A DNA stretch of 64,000 nt, from contig NZ_CP031055.1 in assembly GCF_003345295.1 (NCBI RefSeq), forward strand, positions 1,178,001 through 1,242,000, given 5' to 3'. Position numbers and translations under genes: made by a program. The notes beneath the pieces were generated by a model that was not told the DNA's origin, searched no databases, and worked only from the letters and a program-made list of their open reading frames with translations. Positions 42,222 to 51,572 of this stretch are shown in pieces; positions within the stretch are counted from its first letter, which is position 1; each line of letters opens with the position of its first letter. The DNA comes from Vibrio splendidus. Lineage in GTDB: Bacteria > Pseudomonadota > Gammaproteobacteria > Enterobacterales > Vibrionaceae.

Positions 42222-42434
42222 GTGAAGGATAGTGGGATTTTCCTTACCTTTTTGCTGGTTTTCTTACTTGATTTATTTGGTTTTCTTTTACTTGAGTTTG
42301 GAATCATTACACCTCCTAAATCGTTGTTCTGTTTTGTCTTTCAATCGATTGTCTTTCTTTGTGTAGCGACAGTATTGTGGGTGTTCACTGTATGGGTACT
42401 TATCAATGGAGAGATTAACAAGTACTTTAGATAA
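42222..42434 (+). CDS. Small hydrophobic membrane protein (uncertain)
   Basis: A 70-codon ORF from a GTG, encoding two hydrophobic segments (FLTFLLVFLLDLFGFLLLEFGI and FVFQSIVFLCVATVLWVFTVWVLI) with a charged tail. The ribosome site is not convincing. The hydrophobic composition over both predicted helices is suggestive of a real small membrane protein, but chance cannot be excluded in an AT-rich gap. Confidence 0.4.
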   Translation: MKDSGIFLTFLLVFLLDLFGFLLLEFGIITPPKSLFCFVFQSIVFLCVATVLWVFTVWVLINGEINKYFR

Positions 42435-42648
42435 AGCATAAACGATGCCAAAATGTAAGTTATTGATAAATCTATTATCAGTATTGTAGGTGTTTTAGGA
42501 TTCGTCAATTTGATTGTCAATTTGAGAAAAACTCAGCGAGATCTGTTTAAATTAAGAACACTCTCTACGGTTTCTGTTGATTAGGCATAGATACAGCATT
42601 GCTTAACACGTAAACTGAGTCGTAATTCACATAGACCAAGGACGTGCT

Positions 42649-43260
42649 ATGAACCTCAAGCTTGATACTCTTGCTCCCACTCAGGTTTATCACCTGATGA
42701 CACAAACTGTTGTGCCTAGGCCTATTGCATGGGCATTGACGGAATCTTCTGAACAAGAGTACAACCTAGCGCCTTTCTCTTATTTCACGCCTGTTTCTAG
42801 CAATCCGCCGCTACTGATGTTGTCGGTCGGAAAGAAGCCATCGGGCGAAATCAAAGATACCACCCGTAATGCCCTAGAAACGGGTAAGCTAGTGATTCAC
42901 ATTGCTTCTTCAAGTTCTGCCGAAACAATGACAGCAACAGCAGCCACTCTCGATCATGGTGATTCTGAAGTCACCGCGAATGATATTGAGCTGGTTGAAT
43001 TTGAGGGCTTTTCTTTACCGAGAGTAAAAGAGTGCGCGGTCGCTTTTGGCTGCACCTTGTACGAAGTAAAAGAAGTTGGAGAGGTGCCACAAAGCCTTAT
43101 CTTTGCTCAAGTCGAAACCGTGTACATTGCCGAAGACGTGATCGATAAAGAGAGTGAACGTCTTAAGATTGATGCGCTGGCATTGGATCCACTGTCGAGA
43201 CTTGGTGGTGGTGAATACGCGACGCTTTCTAATGTGTTCTCTGTTGCTCGCCCAAAATAG
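42649..43260 (+). CDS. Flavin reductase-like FMN-binding protein
   Basis: A 203-residue split-barrel protein of the flavin reductase family. QTVVPRPIAWALT, NLAPFSYFTPVSSNPPLLMLSVG and KDTTRNALETGKLVIHIAS are the FMN-binding core, as in DIM6/NTAB proteins. Its partner monooxygenase is not adjacent. It precedes cobT by 44 bases on the same strand. A reduced-flavin supply role for the lower-ligand step is speculative; the enzyme more likely acts elsewhere. Confidence 0.88.
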   Translation: MNLKLDTLAPTQVYHLMTQTVVPRPIAWALTESSEQEYNLAPFSYFTPVSSNPPLLMLSVGKKPSGEIKDTTRNALETGKLVIHIASSSSAETMTATAATLDHGDSEVTANDIELVEFEGFSLPRVKECAVAFGCTLYEVKEVGEVPQSLIFAQVETVYIAEDVIDKESERLKIDALALDPLSRLGGGEYATLSNVFSVARPK

Positions 43261-43304
43261 CCAATCCTAAATTAACGTACCTAGAATAAGCGTTTTTAAA
43301 AACT

Positions 43305-44351
43305 ATGTTAGATACCCAATACTCACAGTCCATCCAACATCGCATTGACCAAAAAACCAAGCCACTCGGTGCGCTTGGCCTACTAGAAAAAGTCGCACAT
43401 CAATTAGCTCTGATTCAAAGCCAAGGCAAAGAAGCCGCGGTTGAACATATCGAATTGAACAAGCCAAGTATTATCATTTTTGCTGGCGACCATGGCATAG
43501 CAGATGAAGGTGTGAGTATTGCTCCAAGTGCCGTGACACAGCAGATGGTGTTGAACTTCTTAAGCGGTGGCGCGGCGATCAATTGCTTCTGTGCGGTGAA
43601 TAATATCGATATCACGGTAGTCGACACGGGGATATTGTTGCCTGTGGAATCTGACAGTGACATGTTGATCTCTCAGCGCTTGGGTACGCGAACCAATAAC
43701 TTTGCCAATGAAGCGGCAATGAGTTTAGAAACGGTTGAACGTGGCATTGAACTGGGTACAGAGCTTGTATCTAGAACCATTTCGAATGGCACCAATATCA
43801 TCATGTTTGGTGAAATGGGCATCGGTAATACCAGCAGCGCATCAGCGATCTTAAGTGCATTATCGAATCGTGCTGCAGCGGAGTGTGTCGGCCTAGGCAC
43901 TGGCATCAACAATGAACAGCTTGCACGTAAAGTGGCTGTGGTTGAGCAAGGTGTTGCTCGCTGCAAAGGCTTGGACCTTAAAGAAGTTAAAGATATTAAA
44001 GAGGTACTAGCTCAGGTCGGCGGTTATGAAATCGTTCAAATGGTCGGTGCTTTCCTTGGCGCTTATCAAGACAAGACCCCTGTACTGGTCGATGGTTTTA
44101 TCGTGTCAGTCGCTGCGTATGTCGCGACTTTAATTGAACCGAGTTGCCGTGATTACATGATCTTCGCTCATCGGTCTGAAGAGTCAGGGCACAAAATTCT
44201 ATTGGAACAGCTAGACGCTGAGCCTCTGCTCGATCTTGGATTGAGACTAGGTGAGGGCACTGGTGCTGCGCTAGCTATGCCCATTATTCGTGCGGCAGCC
44301 GAGTTCTATAACAACATGGCGAGCTTCGAAAGTGCTGGAGTCACTGTTTAA
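43305..44351 (+). CDS. cobT: Nicotinate-nucleotide:dimethylbenzimidazole phosphoribosyltransferase
   Basis: A 348-residue enzyme that activates the lower ligand of cobalamin as alpha-ribazole phosphate. Typical segments: KTKPLGALGLLE at the N terminus, IIIFAGDHGIADEGVSIAPSAVTQQMVLNFLSGGAAIN, FGEMGIGNTSSASAI and RLGEGTGAALAMP, which carries the catalytic glutamate. The last base overlaps the first base of cobS, so the cob genes form a tight operon (cobT-cobS-cobU-cobC). Confidence 0.96.
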   Translation: MLDTQYSQSIQHRIDQKTKPLGALGLLEKVAHQLALIQSQGKEAAVEHIELNKPSIIIFAGDHGIADEGVSIAPSAVTQQMVLNFLSGGAAINCFCAVNNIDITVVDTGILLPVESDSDMLISQRLGTRTNNFANEAAMSLETVERGIELGTELVSRTISNGTNIIMFGEMGIGNTSSASAILSALSNRAAAECVGLGTGINNEQLARKVAVVEQGVARCKGLDLKEVKDIKEVLAQVGGYEIVQMVGAFLGAYQDKTPVLVDGFIVSVAAYVATLIEPSCRDYMIFAHRSEESGHKILLEQLDAEPLLDLGLRLGEGTGAALAMPIIRAAAEFYNNMASFESAGVTV

Positions 44352-45157
44352 TGAGTGATGCATCAGAAAGATCGTTGAAAGGCCGAGTTACTTATCAGTG
44401 GGAGCTGTTTGCGCTGGCGATGGGTTTCTTTTCTCGCTTACCAATGCCGAAGAACACGCCCTATTCATCAGAGCGAATGAATCGTTCTGGGCGCTACTTT
44501 TCAACGGTTGGTTTGTTACTTGGTGTTCTTTGTGGCGGTGTGTTCTTGCTACTTGATGCCATATTGCCGAGTGCGGTGGCGATCTTTTTGATGATGAGTT
44601 TTAGCTTGATGCTCACAGGTGCTTTTCATGAAGACGGCTTAACCGATATGGCGGATGGTATTGGCGGCGGCATGACCTTAGAACGCCGTTTGACCATTAT
44701 GAAAGACAGCCGAATTGGCACTTATGGCGCGTCTGCACTGGCTATGGCTCTGCTTGGCAAGTGGGTGCTATTGAATGAACTGGTGAACATGACAGCCTTG
44801 TTTATGGTTATCGTTACCAGTTATACCTTTAGCCGTGCAATTGCTGCGTCACTTATCTATGACATGCCCTATGTCAGCGATTTAGATACCAGTAAAAGTA
44901 AGCCATTGGCCAATAAGCAAACTAGGGGCGAACTTGTCTTTCTATTGCTTGTTGGCGTTCTGCCAAGCCTGTGGGTTGGTCTTGAATTCGCTTTGGTTTT
45001 ATCTGTCGTCGCTTATCTGTTCAGAACTGGTTTCAAAAAGTGGTTAACGGCTCGAATTGGCGGCTTTACCGGCGACTGCTTGGGGGCCGCTCAACAGTTG
45101 ATGGAGTTACTGATTTACCTTGTATTCATTACTGCATTTTACAATGGCTTTCTATAA
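44351..45157 (+). CDS. cobS: Adenosylcobinamide-GDP ribazoletransferase
   Basis: A 268-residue polytopic membrane enzyme that joins alpha-ribazole to adenosylcobinamide-GDP, the last step of cobalamin assembly. The conserved HEDGLTDMADGIGGG motif, KDSRIGTYGA and IGGFTGDCLGAAQQL are present. The start overlaps the cobT stop. The nine-base gap to cobU shows cotranscription. Confidence 0.96.
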   Translation: MSDASERSLKGRVTYQWELFALAMGFFSRLPMPKNTPYSSERMNRSGRYFSTVGLLLGVLCGGVFLLLDAILPSAVAIFLMMSFSLMLTGAFHEDGLTDMADGIGGGMTLERRLTIMKDSRIGTYGASALAMALLGKWVLLNELVNMTALFMVIVTSYTFSRAIAASLIYDMPYVSDLDTSKSKPLANKQTRGELVFLLLVGVLPSLWVGLEFALVLSVVAYLFRTGFKKWLTARIGGFTGDCLGAAQQLMELLIYLVFITAFYNGFL

Positions 45158-45166
45158 CGGTTTCCT

Positions 45167-45769
45167 ATGACAAACACAAATCAAACTATTCAATCAAGCC
45201 AGCGAAACAGCCACCTGGTATTGGGCGGAGCTCGTTCTGGCAAGTCGAGTTTTGCAGAGCAACAAGCATTATGTGCGTTTGAAGCATGTTCAAATGGACG
45301 CCTCAATTATATTGCGACAGCGACATATCTTGATGATGAAATGCGAGAACGAATCACGCACCATCAACAACGTCGTGGCGAGCAGTGGATTGAGCATGAA
45401 GTACCCGTCGAGTTAGCCTCGAAACTGCAGTCTTTTGATCAAGATGATGTGGTGCTGATCGACTGCCTAACATTGTGGTTGAACAACATCATCTTTGAAC
45501 TGGGTGATGACGCGACTAATGAACAAGTGGAAGCAGTGGTTGAAGCCTTGGTCAAAAGCGTAGAGCAAAGCCCAGCGCAAATTATCATGGTCTCTAACGA
45601 AGTCGGTTTAGGTGTGGTACCTCTGGGTAAAGTGTCGCGCTTGTTTGTCGACAATGCGGGGCGAATGAACCAAGCATTGGCTCGCGTTGTCGAACGAGTT
45701 ACATTGATCGCCGCAGGATTGCCACTGCACTTAAAACCATCTAATCAATCGCTTGATACTCAGGGTTAG
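45167..45769 (+). CDS. cobU: Bifunctional adenosylcobinamide kinase/guanylyltransferase
   Basis: A 200-residue enzyme that phosphorylates adenosylcobinamide and adds GMP. The P-loop GGARSGKSS lies near residues 20-28, then YIATATYLDDEMRERI, HHQQRRGEQW (with the guanylylated histidine region) and VLIDCLTLWLNN. Position between cobS and cobC fits the standard order. Confidence 0.95.
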   Translation: MTNTNQTIQSSQRNSHLVLGGARSGKSSFAEQQALCAFEACSNGRLNYIATATYLDDEMRERITHHQQRRGEQWIEHEVPVELASKLQSFDQDDVVLIDCLTLWLNNIIFELGDDATNEQVEAVVEALVKSVEQSPAQIIMVSNEVGLGVVPLGKVSRLFVDNAGRMNQALARVVERVTLIAAGLPLHLKPSNQSLDTQG

Positions 45770-45778
45770 GTCGCGCAC

Positions 45779-46396
45779 ATGGTCAATGGAACAACCAAAA
45801 ACATCTATTTGCTGAGACACTGCAAGGTTGAAGGGAAAGCAGCACTGAATGGTTTATCTGACGTGTTGGTTAATCCAAATATTCAACAGCGGATTTATGA
45901 TGCGTTGGCTCAGAATGATGTCGCTTTCGATGGTGTTATTACCTCACCATTAAGACGATGCAGTGACTTGGCAAACCTATATGCACAACGCATGTCGGTG
46001 CCTCTGTCTGTTGCACCAGATTTCCAAGAAATGAACTTTGGTGAAGTTGACGGGGTCGCATTTGATGAACTTGAAGACAAGTGGGCGATGCTAGACACTT
46101 TCTGGCAAGATCCCGCAAATCATCAACTGACTGGTGCGGAAAGTTTACAGAGCTTCCATGACAGAGTAACTCAAGCTTGGTCGCAACTTTTGAATGATCC
46201 AAGTGACAATCTACTGCTGGTTACTCATGGTGGCGTAATTCGAATGTTATTGGCGCATTGCCTTGATATTGATTGGAAAAATCCGAGTCTCTATTCGAAG
46301 CTATCGATAGAAAACGCGTCGATAACTCATATTCAAGTCACTCAGTTCGCACAGAGTTTTATCAGTGTAAAGTCGATAGGGTTGCCTGTTCTCTGA
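45779..46396 (+). CDS. cobC: Histidine phosphatase family, alpha-ribazole phosphatase-like
   Basis: A 205-residue phosphoglycerate-mutase-like phosphatase. The catalytic RH pair is at residues 13-14 (YLLRHCKVEGKA), FDGVITSPLRRCSDLA and the second-histidine motif LVTHGGVIRMLL are typical. In cob operons this enzyme removes the phosphate from alpha-ribazole phosphate. It starts nine bases after cobU. The RHCKVEG variant instead of RHGET is also seen in CobC proteins. Confidence 0.88.
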   Translation: MVNGTTKNIYLLRHCKVEGKAALNGLSDVLVNPNIQQRIYDALAQNDVAFDGVITSPLRRCSDLANLYAQRMSVPLSVAPDFQEMNFGEVDGVAFDELEDKWAMLDTFWQDPANHQLTGAESLQSFHDRVTQAWSQLLNDPSDNLLLVTHGGVIRMLLAHCLDIDWKNPSLYSKLSIENASITHIQVTQFAQSFISVKSIGLPVL

Positions 46397-46441
46397 GTGT
46401 TAAAAATACACAGTTTTAAGAATTAACAATCTATTAGAACT

Positions 46442-46478
46442 GTAGATAGAAATAGAAATAGAAATATAAATAGAAGTA
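46442..46478. repeat. Degenerate hexamer array ATAGAA/ATATAA
   Basis: About six hexamers with few changes between the cobC stop and the promoter region of the oligopeptidase gene. Confidence 0.7.
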
Positions 46479-46542
46479 TAAAGCGGCGTTTACAGTCGCT
46501 ATACCAGATTGGTATTACTACCTACGTGAAAGGAATTTAGTC

Positions 46543-48339
46543 ATGACAACTCCAAGTTGGGATTTAAGCATTGCTTATCGCGATCTTGATGATGCAAAAA
46601 TCGAACAAGACATCGAACTGATTCAACAGTGTATTGAACTGTTGTACCTGCATGTTGAAAAGCGTCATATTATCCTAGCGATGCAAAACGCCATTCAAAC
46701 TTCTGAAGCGGCAGGCACGTTACTGAGCACGATCAACACCTTCGCTAATTGCCACGCATCGGTAGACGCGACGCACACAGAAGCCAAAGCATTACTTGGT
46801 CGTGTAGCGAAGCTGAACTCTGAAATGTCTCAAGCGTTTAGCCCTTACGAAGACACGCTAATTCACGCAGAACCTGAATTTTTGAATGCCGTATTAGAGC
46901 ATGATAGTGCCGATGTAGCAGGGCAACGCTTTGCTATCGAAAGCTCACGTAAGTTATCAAGCAGTCGACTCAGTGTTGCTGAAGAGCAGTTATTAGCCGC
47001 GATGAAGGTTGATGGCCGTGACGGATGGGGGCGTTTATACGATAACCTAACCGGTTCTTTAAAACTGTCGCTAAAGCTGGACGGTGAAGAGGAAGCTCTA
47101 GGCTTTTCACAAGCCGCGAGCCTGTTGTACGGCAGCGAATTCGACAAACAAGAACCGGCATGGCGCGCGGTCCAAGGTGCGATGAAAACGCATCAAGAGT
47201 CTTTTGCTTCGATCCTAAACGCATTGGCTGGGTGGCGACTGACTGAAAACAAAAAGCGCTCAAAAATAAGCGACGTACATTTCTTTGATCCAAGCCTACA
47301 TGGCAGCCGAATTGTTCCAGAAACCCTAGACACTATGATGTCGGTAGCGAAAGCCAATCGCGCAGTAGGCCAAAAGGCGGGTCTGTTGATGGCAAGAGTT
47401 CACGGCTTAGATGAAATGAAGCCTTGGAACCATTTAGCCGCGATGCCACCGCTGGGTGACAGTGAATCTAAGGTCTATCCATTTGATGAAGCGATCGAAG
47501 TGATCAAAACCGCCTTCGCCGAAGTCAATCCAGAGATGGCAGATTTTGTCGCATTAATGGTTGAGAACGGCTGGATTGATGCCGCACCAGCAGCCAACAA
47601 ACGTTTAGGCGCGTACTGCACTAAGTTTGCCGCGACACGCACGCCACTTGTATTCATGACATGGAGTGGCAGTCGCTCTGACTTAATGACACTGGCACAC
47701 GAGTTGGGCCACGCATTCCATAACTGGGTAATGAAAGATATGCCGTTGTGTCAAACTCGCTACCCAATGACGCTAGCAGAAACCGCTTCAATCTTCGCTG
47801 AAAACATCGTTCGTGACCACTTGTTACAACAAGCACAAACACGCAATGAGAAACTTGAAATGCTGTGGGAAGAGCTTTCTTCTTCTTTGGCATTAATGGT
47901 GAACATTCCCGTTCGTTTTGAGTTTGAGAAAGCCTTCTACGAGCAGCGTGAAAAAGGCGAGCTCACGGCTCAGCAGCTGTGTGACTTGATGGAAACAACT
48001 TGGAAAGAGTGGTACGGCGATGCAATGACAGAAGCCGACCCTTATTTCTGGGCGAGCAAGTTGCACTTCAGCATCTCTCAAGTGAGCTTTTATAACTATC
48101 CATACCTGTTCGGTTATCTGTTCAGTAAAGGTGTTTACGCTCAGCGCGATGCGAAAGGTGAGCAATTCTACGGCGATTACGTGTCATTGCTTCGTGATAC
48201 GGGCAGCATGATGGCGGAAGAAGTCGTTCAGAAGCACTTAGGAATGGACCTGACTCAAGCTGATTTTTGGCAACAAAGCATCGATATGGTCAAAGTTCAA
48301 ATCGATGAATTTGAAAGATTGCTCGATCAGGAAGATTAA
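46543..48339 (+). CDS. pepF: M3-family oligoendopeptidase F
   Basis: A 598-residue metallopeptidase. The zinc-binding motif HELGH is at residues 386-390 in LMTLAHELGHAFHNWVM, and the third ligand glutamate lies in MTLAETASIFAENIV. The sequence and length fit the M3B PepF group, which degrades short peptides in the cytoplasm. No signal peptide. AAAGGAA ribosome site. Confidence 0.93.
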   Translation: MTTPSWDLSIAYRDLDDAKIEQDIELIQQCIELLYLHVEKRHIILAMQNAIQTSEAAGTLLSTINTFANCHASVDATHTEAKALLGRVAKLNSEMSQAFSPYEDTLIHAEPEFLNAVLEHDSADVAGQRFAIESSRKLSSSRLSVAEEQLLAAMKVDGRDGWGRLYDNLTGSLKLSLKLDGEEEALGFSQAASLLYGSEFDKQEPAWRAVQGAMKTHQESFASILNALAGWRLTENKKRSKISDVHFFDPSLHGSRIVPETLDTMMSVAKANRAVGQKAGLLMARVHGLDEMKPWNHLAAMPPLGDSESKVYPFDEAIEVIKTAFAEVNPEMADFVALMVENGWIDAAPAANKRLGAYCTKFAATRTPLVFMTWSGSRSDLMTLAHELGHAFHNWVMKDMPLCQTRYPMTLAETASIFAENIVRDHLLQQAQTRNEKLEMLWEELSSSLALMVNIPVRFEFEKAFYEQREKGELTAQQLCDLMETTWKEWYGDAMTEADPYFWASKLHFSISQVSFYNYPYLFGYLFSKGVYAQRDAKGEQFYGDYVSLLRDTGSMMAEEVVQKHLGMDLTQADFWQQSIDMVKVQIDEFERLLDQED

Positions 48340-48616
48340 TTGATCTCAATCTGTTCATGGCAGGTAAGAGCTGTGTTAGCTTACGTGGCTCTTATCTTGC
48401 TGACATGACTTGAGAAAAGCTGAGACAACCAAAATTGCTTTAAATAGAAAAAGTTATTTGGAACAGATGTCGGTTAGTAAAGTCAGCAGGTAATATAAAA
48501 ATATATGGGTAGTATTTGTGAGTGATAACGGAGTTTCTATTGATAAGTGCGATCCTAGCAACACAATTTCTATGTACAATTTATTAACATACGGCCGTGC
48601 AATTAAGGAGTAACGC

Positions 48617-49645
48617 ATGACGAAGACCCTCTTTCGCCAATCATTTCTTTTTGACAGCCTAGATCTTGAGCAAGAAGTGGTTGCAGGACAGACCGTACTG
48701 AGTAACGGTGTTCAAATTAAGCTTCATCGACGCGGTGTATTGGAAGTGATTCCCGTTGAGTATAATTCTGAAACCAAGAACATCATCTTTTCAACAGGTG
48801 TTCATGGCGACGAAACTTCACCAATGGAGCTGATTGATAAGCTCATTGAGGATATTGAAACCGGCTTCCAAGTAGTGACTGCAAGATGTTTGTTCATCAT
48901 TGCTCACCCAGAAGCAACCAATGCGCATACTCGTTTTCTTGATGTGAATATGAACCGTCTGTTTGATGAAAAACAGCACGAGAGTAATCGAGAAGTGGAT
49001 ATCGCGAAGAACCTTAAGTACTTGGTTAATGAGTTTTACAAGGAAACGGTACCTGCCACTCGTTGGCACTTAGATCTGCACTGCGCAATCCGTTTATCTA
49101 AGCATTACTCGTTCGCGGTGAGCCCTAAGGTTCGCCACGAAGTACGTAATAAAGAGCTTTTCGATTTCATCAACAGTGCCCACGTTGAAGCTGTGTTGCT
49201 GTCGAATGCACCAACGAGCACTTTCAGTTGGTACAGCGCTGAAAACTTTGAAGCGCAAGCACTGACAATGGAATTGGGTCAGGTCGCAAAAATTGGTGAG
49301 AACCAACTTGATAAGCTCACTGCTTTTGATTTGGCAATGCGTAACTTGATTGCTGAAGCTGAGCCTGAACATCTGCCTAAGCGAACTATCATGTATCGTG
49401 TGAGCCGCACTATTGTTCGTTTGCACGATGACTTTGATTTCATGTTCTCTGATTCTGTAGAGAACTTTACCGCGTTCAAGCACGGTGAAGTATTTGGTCA
49501 TGATGGTGATAAGCCATTGATGGCGAAGAATGAAAACGAAGCCGTGGTATTCCCAAATCGCAACGTGGCCATTGGTCAACGAGCTGCCTTGATGGTGTGC
49601 GAAGTTGAAACACGATTCGACCACGGTCAGCTTGTGTACGATTAA
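48617..49645 (+). CDS. astE: Succinylglutamate desuccinylase
   Basis: A 342-residue zinc hydrolase of the AstE/aspartoacylase family, which performs the last step of the arginine succinyltransferase pathway (N-succinylglutamate to glutamate and succinate). The zinc site is seen as GVHGDE (His63, Glu66), ARCLFIIAHPEATN, NRLF and RWHLDLHCAIR (third ligand). No other ast gene lies beside it, so it is scattered from the pathway, as in some vibrios. AAGGAG ribosome site. The preceding 277-base gap has a weak hairpin at about 48366-48396 and no gene. Confidence 0.92.
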   Translation: MTKTLFRQSFLFDSLDLEQEVVAGQTVLSNGVQIKLHRRGVLEVIPVEYNSETKNIIFSTGVHGDETSPMELIDKLIEDIETGFQVVTARCLFIIAHPEATNAHTRFLDVNMNRLFDEKQHESNREVDIAKNLKYLVNEFYKETVPATRWHLDLHCAIRLSKHYSFAVSPKVRHEVRNKELFDFINSAHVEAVLLSNAPTSTFSWYSAENFEAQALTMELGQVAKIGENQLDKLTAFDLAMRNLIAEAEPEHLPKRTIMYRVSRTIVRLHDDFDFMFSDSVENFTAFKHGEVFGHDGDKPLMAKNENEAVVFPNRNVAIGQRAALMVCEVETRFDHGQLVYD

Positions 49646-49695
49646 TACCGAGTCGGGTTTAAGCGACTAAAACAACTGCTCAACTGGTTGAAATA

Positions 49696-49732
49696 TCAAG
49701 GTTCGCATTACGGTGTGAGCCTTGAGTTTATT
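49696..49732 (+). terminator. Weak hairpin after astE
   Basis: Imperfect stem TCAAGGTTCGCA with TGTGAGCCTTGA followed by GTTTATTT. It probably ends the astE transcript before btuC. Confidence 0.55.
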
Positions 49733-49778
49733 TGGGTATACAGGTAAGGTTACGCGAACATTTTCAAAGTAGCTTGAT

Positions 49779-50774
49779 ATGGATTTCCAACAACTTCTTC
49801 ACCAAAAACAGCGCAAATGGACGCGAGCCATTTATCTGATGGCAGCACTGCTTGTCGCGCTGAGTGCAATTTACCTAATGGTTGGCGATCTCTTCATTTC
49901 CCCTCTGGGCACTTTGTCCACGTTAGAACAAAAACTACTGATTGATTTACGCTTACCTCGACTATTGGCTGCTATTGCTATTGGGGCTGGTTTAGCTGTA
50001 TCTGGCGCAAGCTTACAAGTCTTATTGGGCAACGTATTGGCAGAGCCAGGTGTGCTCGGCATTTCTGGTGGCGCAAGTTTGGCGATGGTTATCGTACTGT
50101 TCTTCTTGCCGTTTGCTCCTACACCAGAACTGTTCATGATTGCCGCCGTTTTAGGTTCACTTTGTTTTACCGTGATTCTAGTGAGCATGGTAAAAACGAT
50201 GCGACTCACCACGGCTAAATTACTGCTGGTGGGTGTAGCGCTAGGTATTCTTTCTGGTGCGATGGTGACATGGGCGTTCTATTTTAGTGATGACCTCAGC
50301 CTACGCTTATTGATGTATTGGCTAATGGGCAGCTTGGGTGGCGTCACTTGGTACCAACACTCGCTCACTTTAGTGATGATCCCCGTGATTATTTGGTTGT
50401 GCCTGCAAGGTAGTAAGCTAGATAAGTTAATGATTGGCGAGACTCATGCTGCACAGTTAGGCGTGAACGTTCCGAGATTACGCTGGCGCTTGATCTTCGC
50501 TGTGTCTATTTTAGTCGGCTGCGCGGTTGCCTTAGGCGGCGTGATCAGCTTTGTTGGCTTGGTTGTGCCACACTTGTTGCGCTTAGCGATTGGTACTGAC
50601 AACCGATACCTTCTTCCTTTGTCTGCCGTTGCCGGTGCAGCATTGCTTGTATTTGCTGATATTTGTGCAAGAACTTTACTAGATTCAGCAGAACTACCCT
50701 TGGGTGTGATGACCACCAGTATCGGTGCGCCTATCTTCATTTGGATGTTAATTAAAAATCATGATTCAAATTAA
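49779..50774 (+). CDS. btuC: Vitamin B12 ABC transporter permease
   Basis: A 331-residue FecCD/BtuC-type permease with about ten membrane segments. Typical blocks: LIDLRLPRLLAAIAIGAGLAVSGASLQ, NVLAEPGVLGISGGASLAMV, MYWLMGSLGGVTW, and GVISFVGLVVPHLLRL. It moves cobalamin across the inner membrane. It overlaps btuD by 14 bases. The close cob operon (cobTSUC) is in keeping with use of imported corrinoids. Confidence 0.93.
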   Translation: MDFQQLLHQKQRKWTRAIYLMAALLVALSAIYLMVGDLFISPLGTLSTLEQKLLIDLRLPRLLAAIAIGAGLAVSGASLQVLLGNVLAEPGVLGISGGASLAMVIVLFFLPFAPTPELFMIAAVLGSLCFTVILVSMVKTMRLTTAKLLLVGVALGILSGAMVTWAFYFSDDLSLRLLMYWLMGSLGGVTWYQHSLTLVMIPVIIWLCLQGSKLDKLMIGETHAAQLGVNVPRLRWRLIFAVSILVGCAVALGGVISFVGLVVPHLLRLAIGTDNRYLLPLSAVAGAALLVFADICARTLLDSAELPLGVMTTSIGAPIFIWMLIKNHDSN

Positions 50775-51519
50775 GAGCCTGAGCGTCGGCGCTCGTCTAT
50801 TACCACTATCATTTGAGCTAAAGCAAGGGCAGGTGACTCACGTTATCGGCCCGAATGGGAGTGGCAAAAGTACCTTACTAGAAGCGATATCTGGCATTGG
50901 TGATGGCTACAAAGGTGATATAAAGCTCGACGGACAAGACTTGTCAGTATTATCACTGCAAGACTTATCATTACACCGTGCTTATTTGTGTCAAAGCGCA
51001 AAGCCTGCCTTCAACTTAGAAGTGTTCCAATACCTTGCGTTGTCACTGCCAAGCTCCTCACACGGCCTTGATACTGAAATCAACGCAGCTTTGGACGAAA
51101 TCAGCCAGATGCTAGACATTGCAGACAAACTTCATCGTTCCATTCAAACCTTGTCTGGTGGTGAATGGCAACGCGTTCGTTTGGCGGGAATGTGCCTGCA
51201 AATTTGGCCGACGCTTAACCCATACGCGAAGCTGCTGATCCTCGATGAACCCGCAGCTCCACTAGATATTGCGCAAGAAGCCTTACTCTACAAACTCATT
51301 GAACGAGTGGCAGATAAGGGCATCACCGTGATCATGGCCAACCACGACCTGAACCGGACCTTAAGGCATGCAGACCAAGTGTTGTTGCTCGACAAAGGTG
51401 TACTTCAAGCATCAGGTCGTGCAGAACAAGTTCTTACGCCGGAACAGCTAGAGTCCGTGTTTAACACAGAAGTTAAAAGTATCTCAGTCGATAATCAAAA
51501 TTATCTGTTGTTTGGTTAA
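50761..51519 (+). CDS. btuD: Vitamin B12 ABC transporter ATP-binding protein
   Basis: A 252-residue ABC ATPase with Walker A GPNGSGKST, signature LSGGEWQRVRLA and Walker B LLILDEPAAPLD, followed by the switch histidine in MANHDLN. It overlaps btuC and forms the BtuC2D2 importer. The D-loop reads PAAPLD where E. coli BtuD has PMNSLD; this is a modest change and need not alter function. The periplasmic binding protein BtuF is not in the window. Confidence 0.93.
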   Translation: MIQIKSLSVGARLLPLSFELKQGQVTHVIGPNGSGKSTLLEAISGIGDGYKGDIKLDGQDLSVLSLQDLSLHRAYLCQSAKPAFNLEVFQYLALSLPSSSHGLDTEINAALDEISQMLDIADKLHRSIQTLSGGEWQRVRLAGMCLQIWPTLNPYAKLLILDEPAAPLDIAQEALLYKLIERVADKGITVIMANHDLNRTLRHADQVLLLDKGVLQASGRAEQVLTPEQLESVFNTEVKSISVDNQNYLLFG

Positions 51520-51572
51520 GCCTTTATCGTTTGGGGAAGACGGTTGAATCTTAGGATTGGAAAGCTCGGCAG

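Noticed and set aside
48366..48396. Hairpin GTAAGAGC/GCTCTTAT after pepF as a terminator
   Set aside because: The loop is long and there is no T-run after it; kept only as a note.
49094..49624. 176-codon ORF antisense to astE
   Set aside because: A shadow of a confident enzyme gene with no signals of its own.
49646..49778. Cobalamin riboswitch before btuC
   Set aside because: The gap is short and I could not find the conserved B12 box; a covariance search would be needed.
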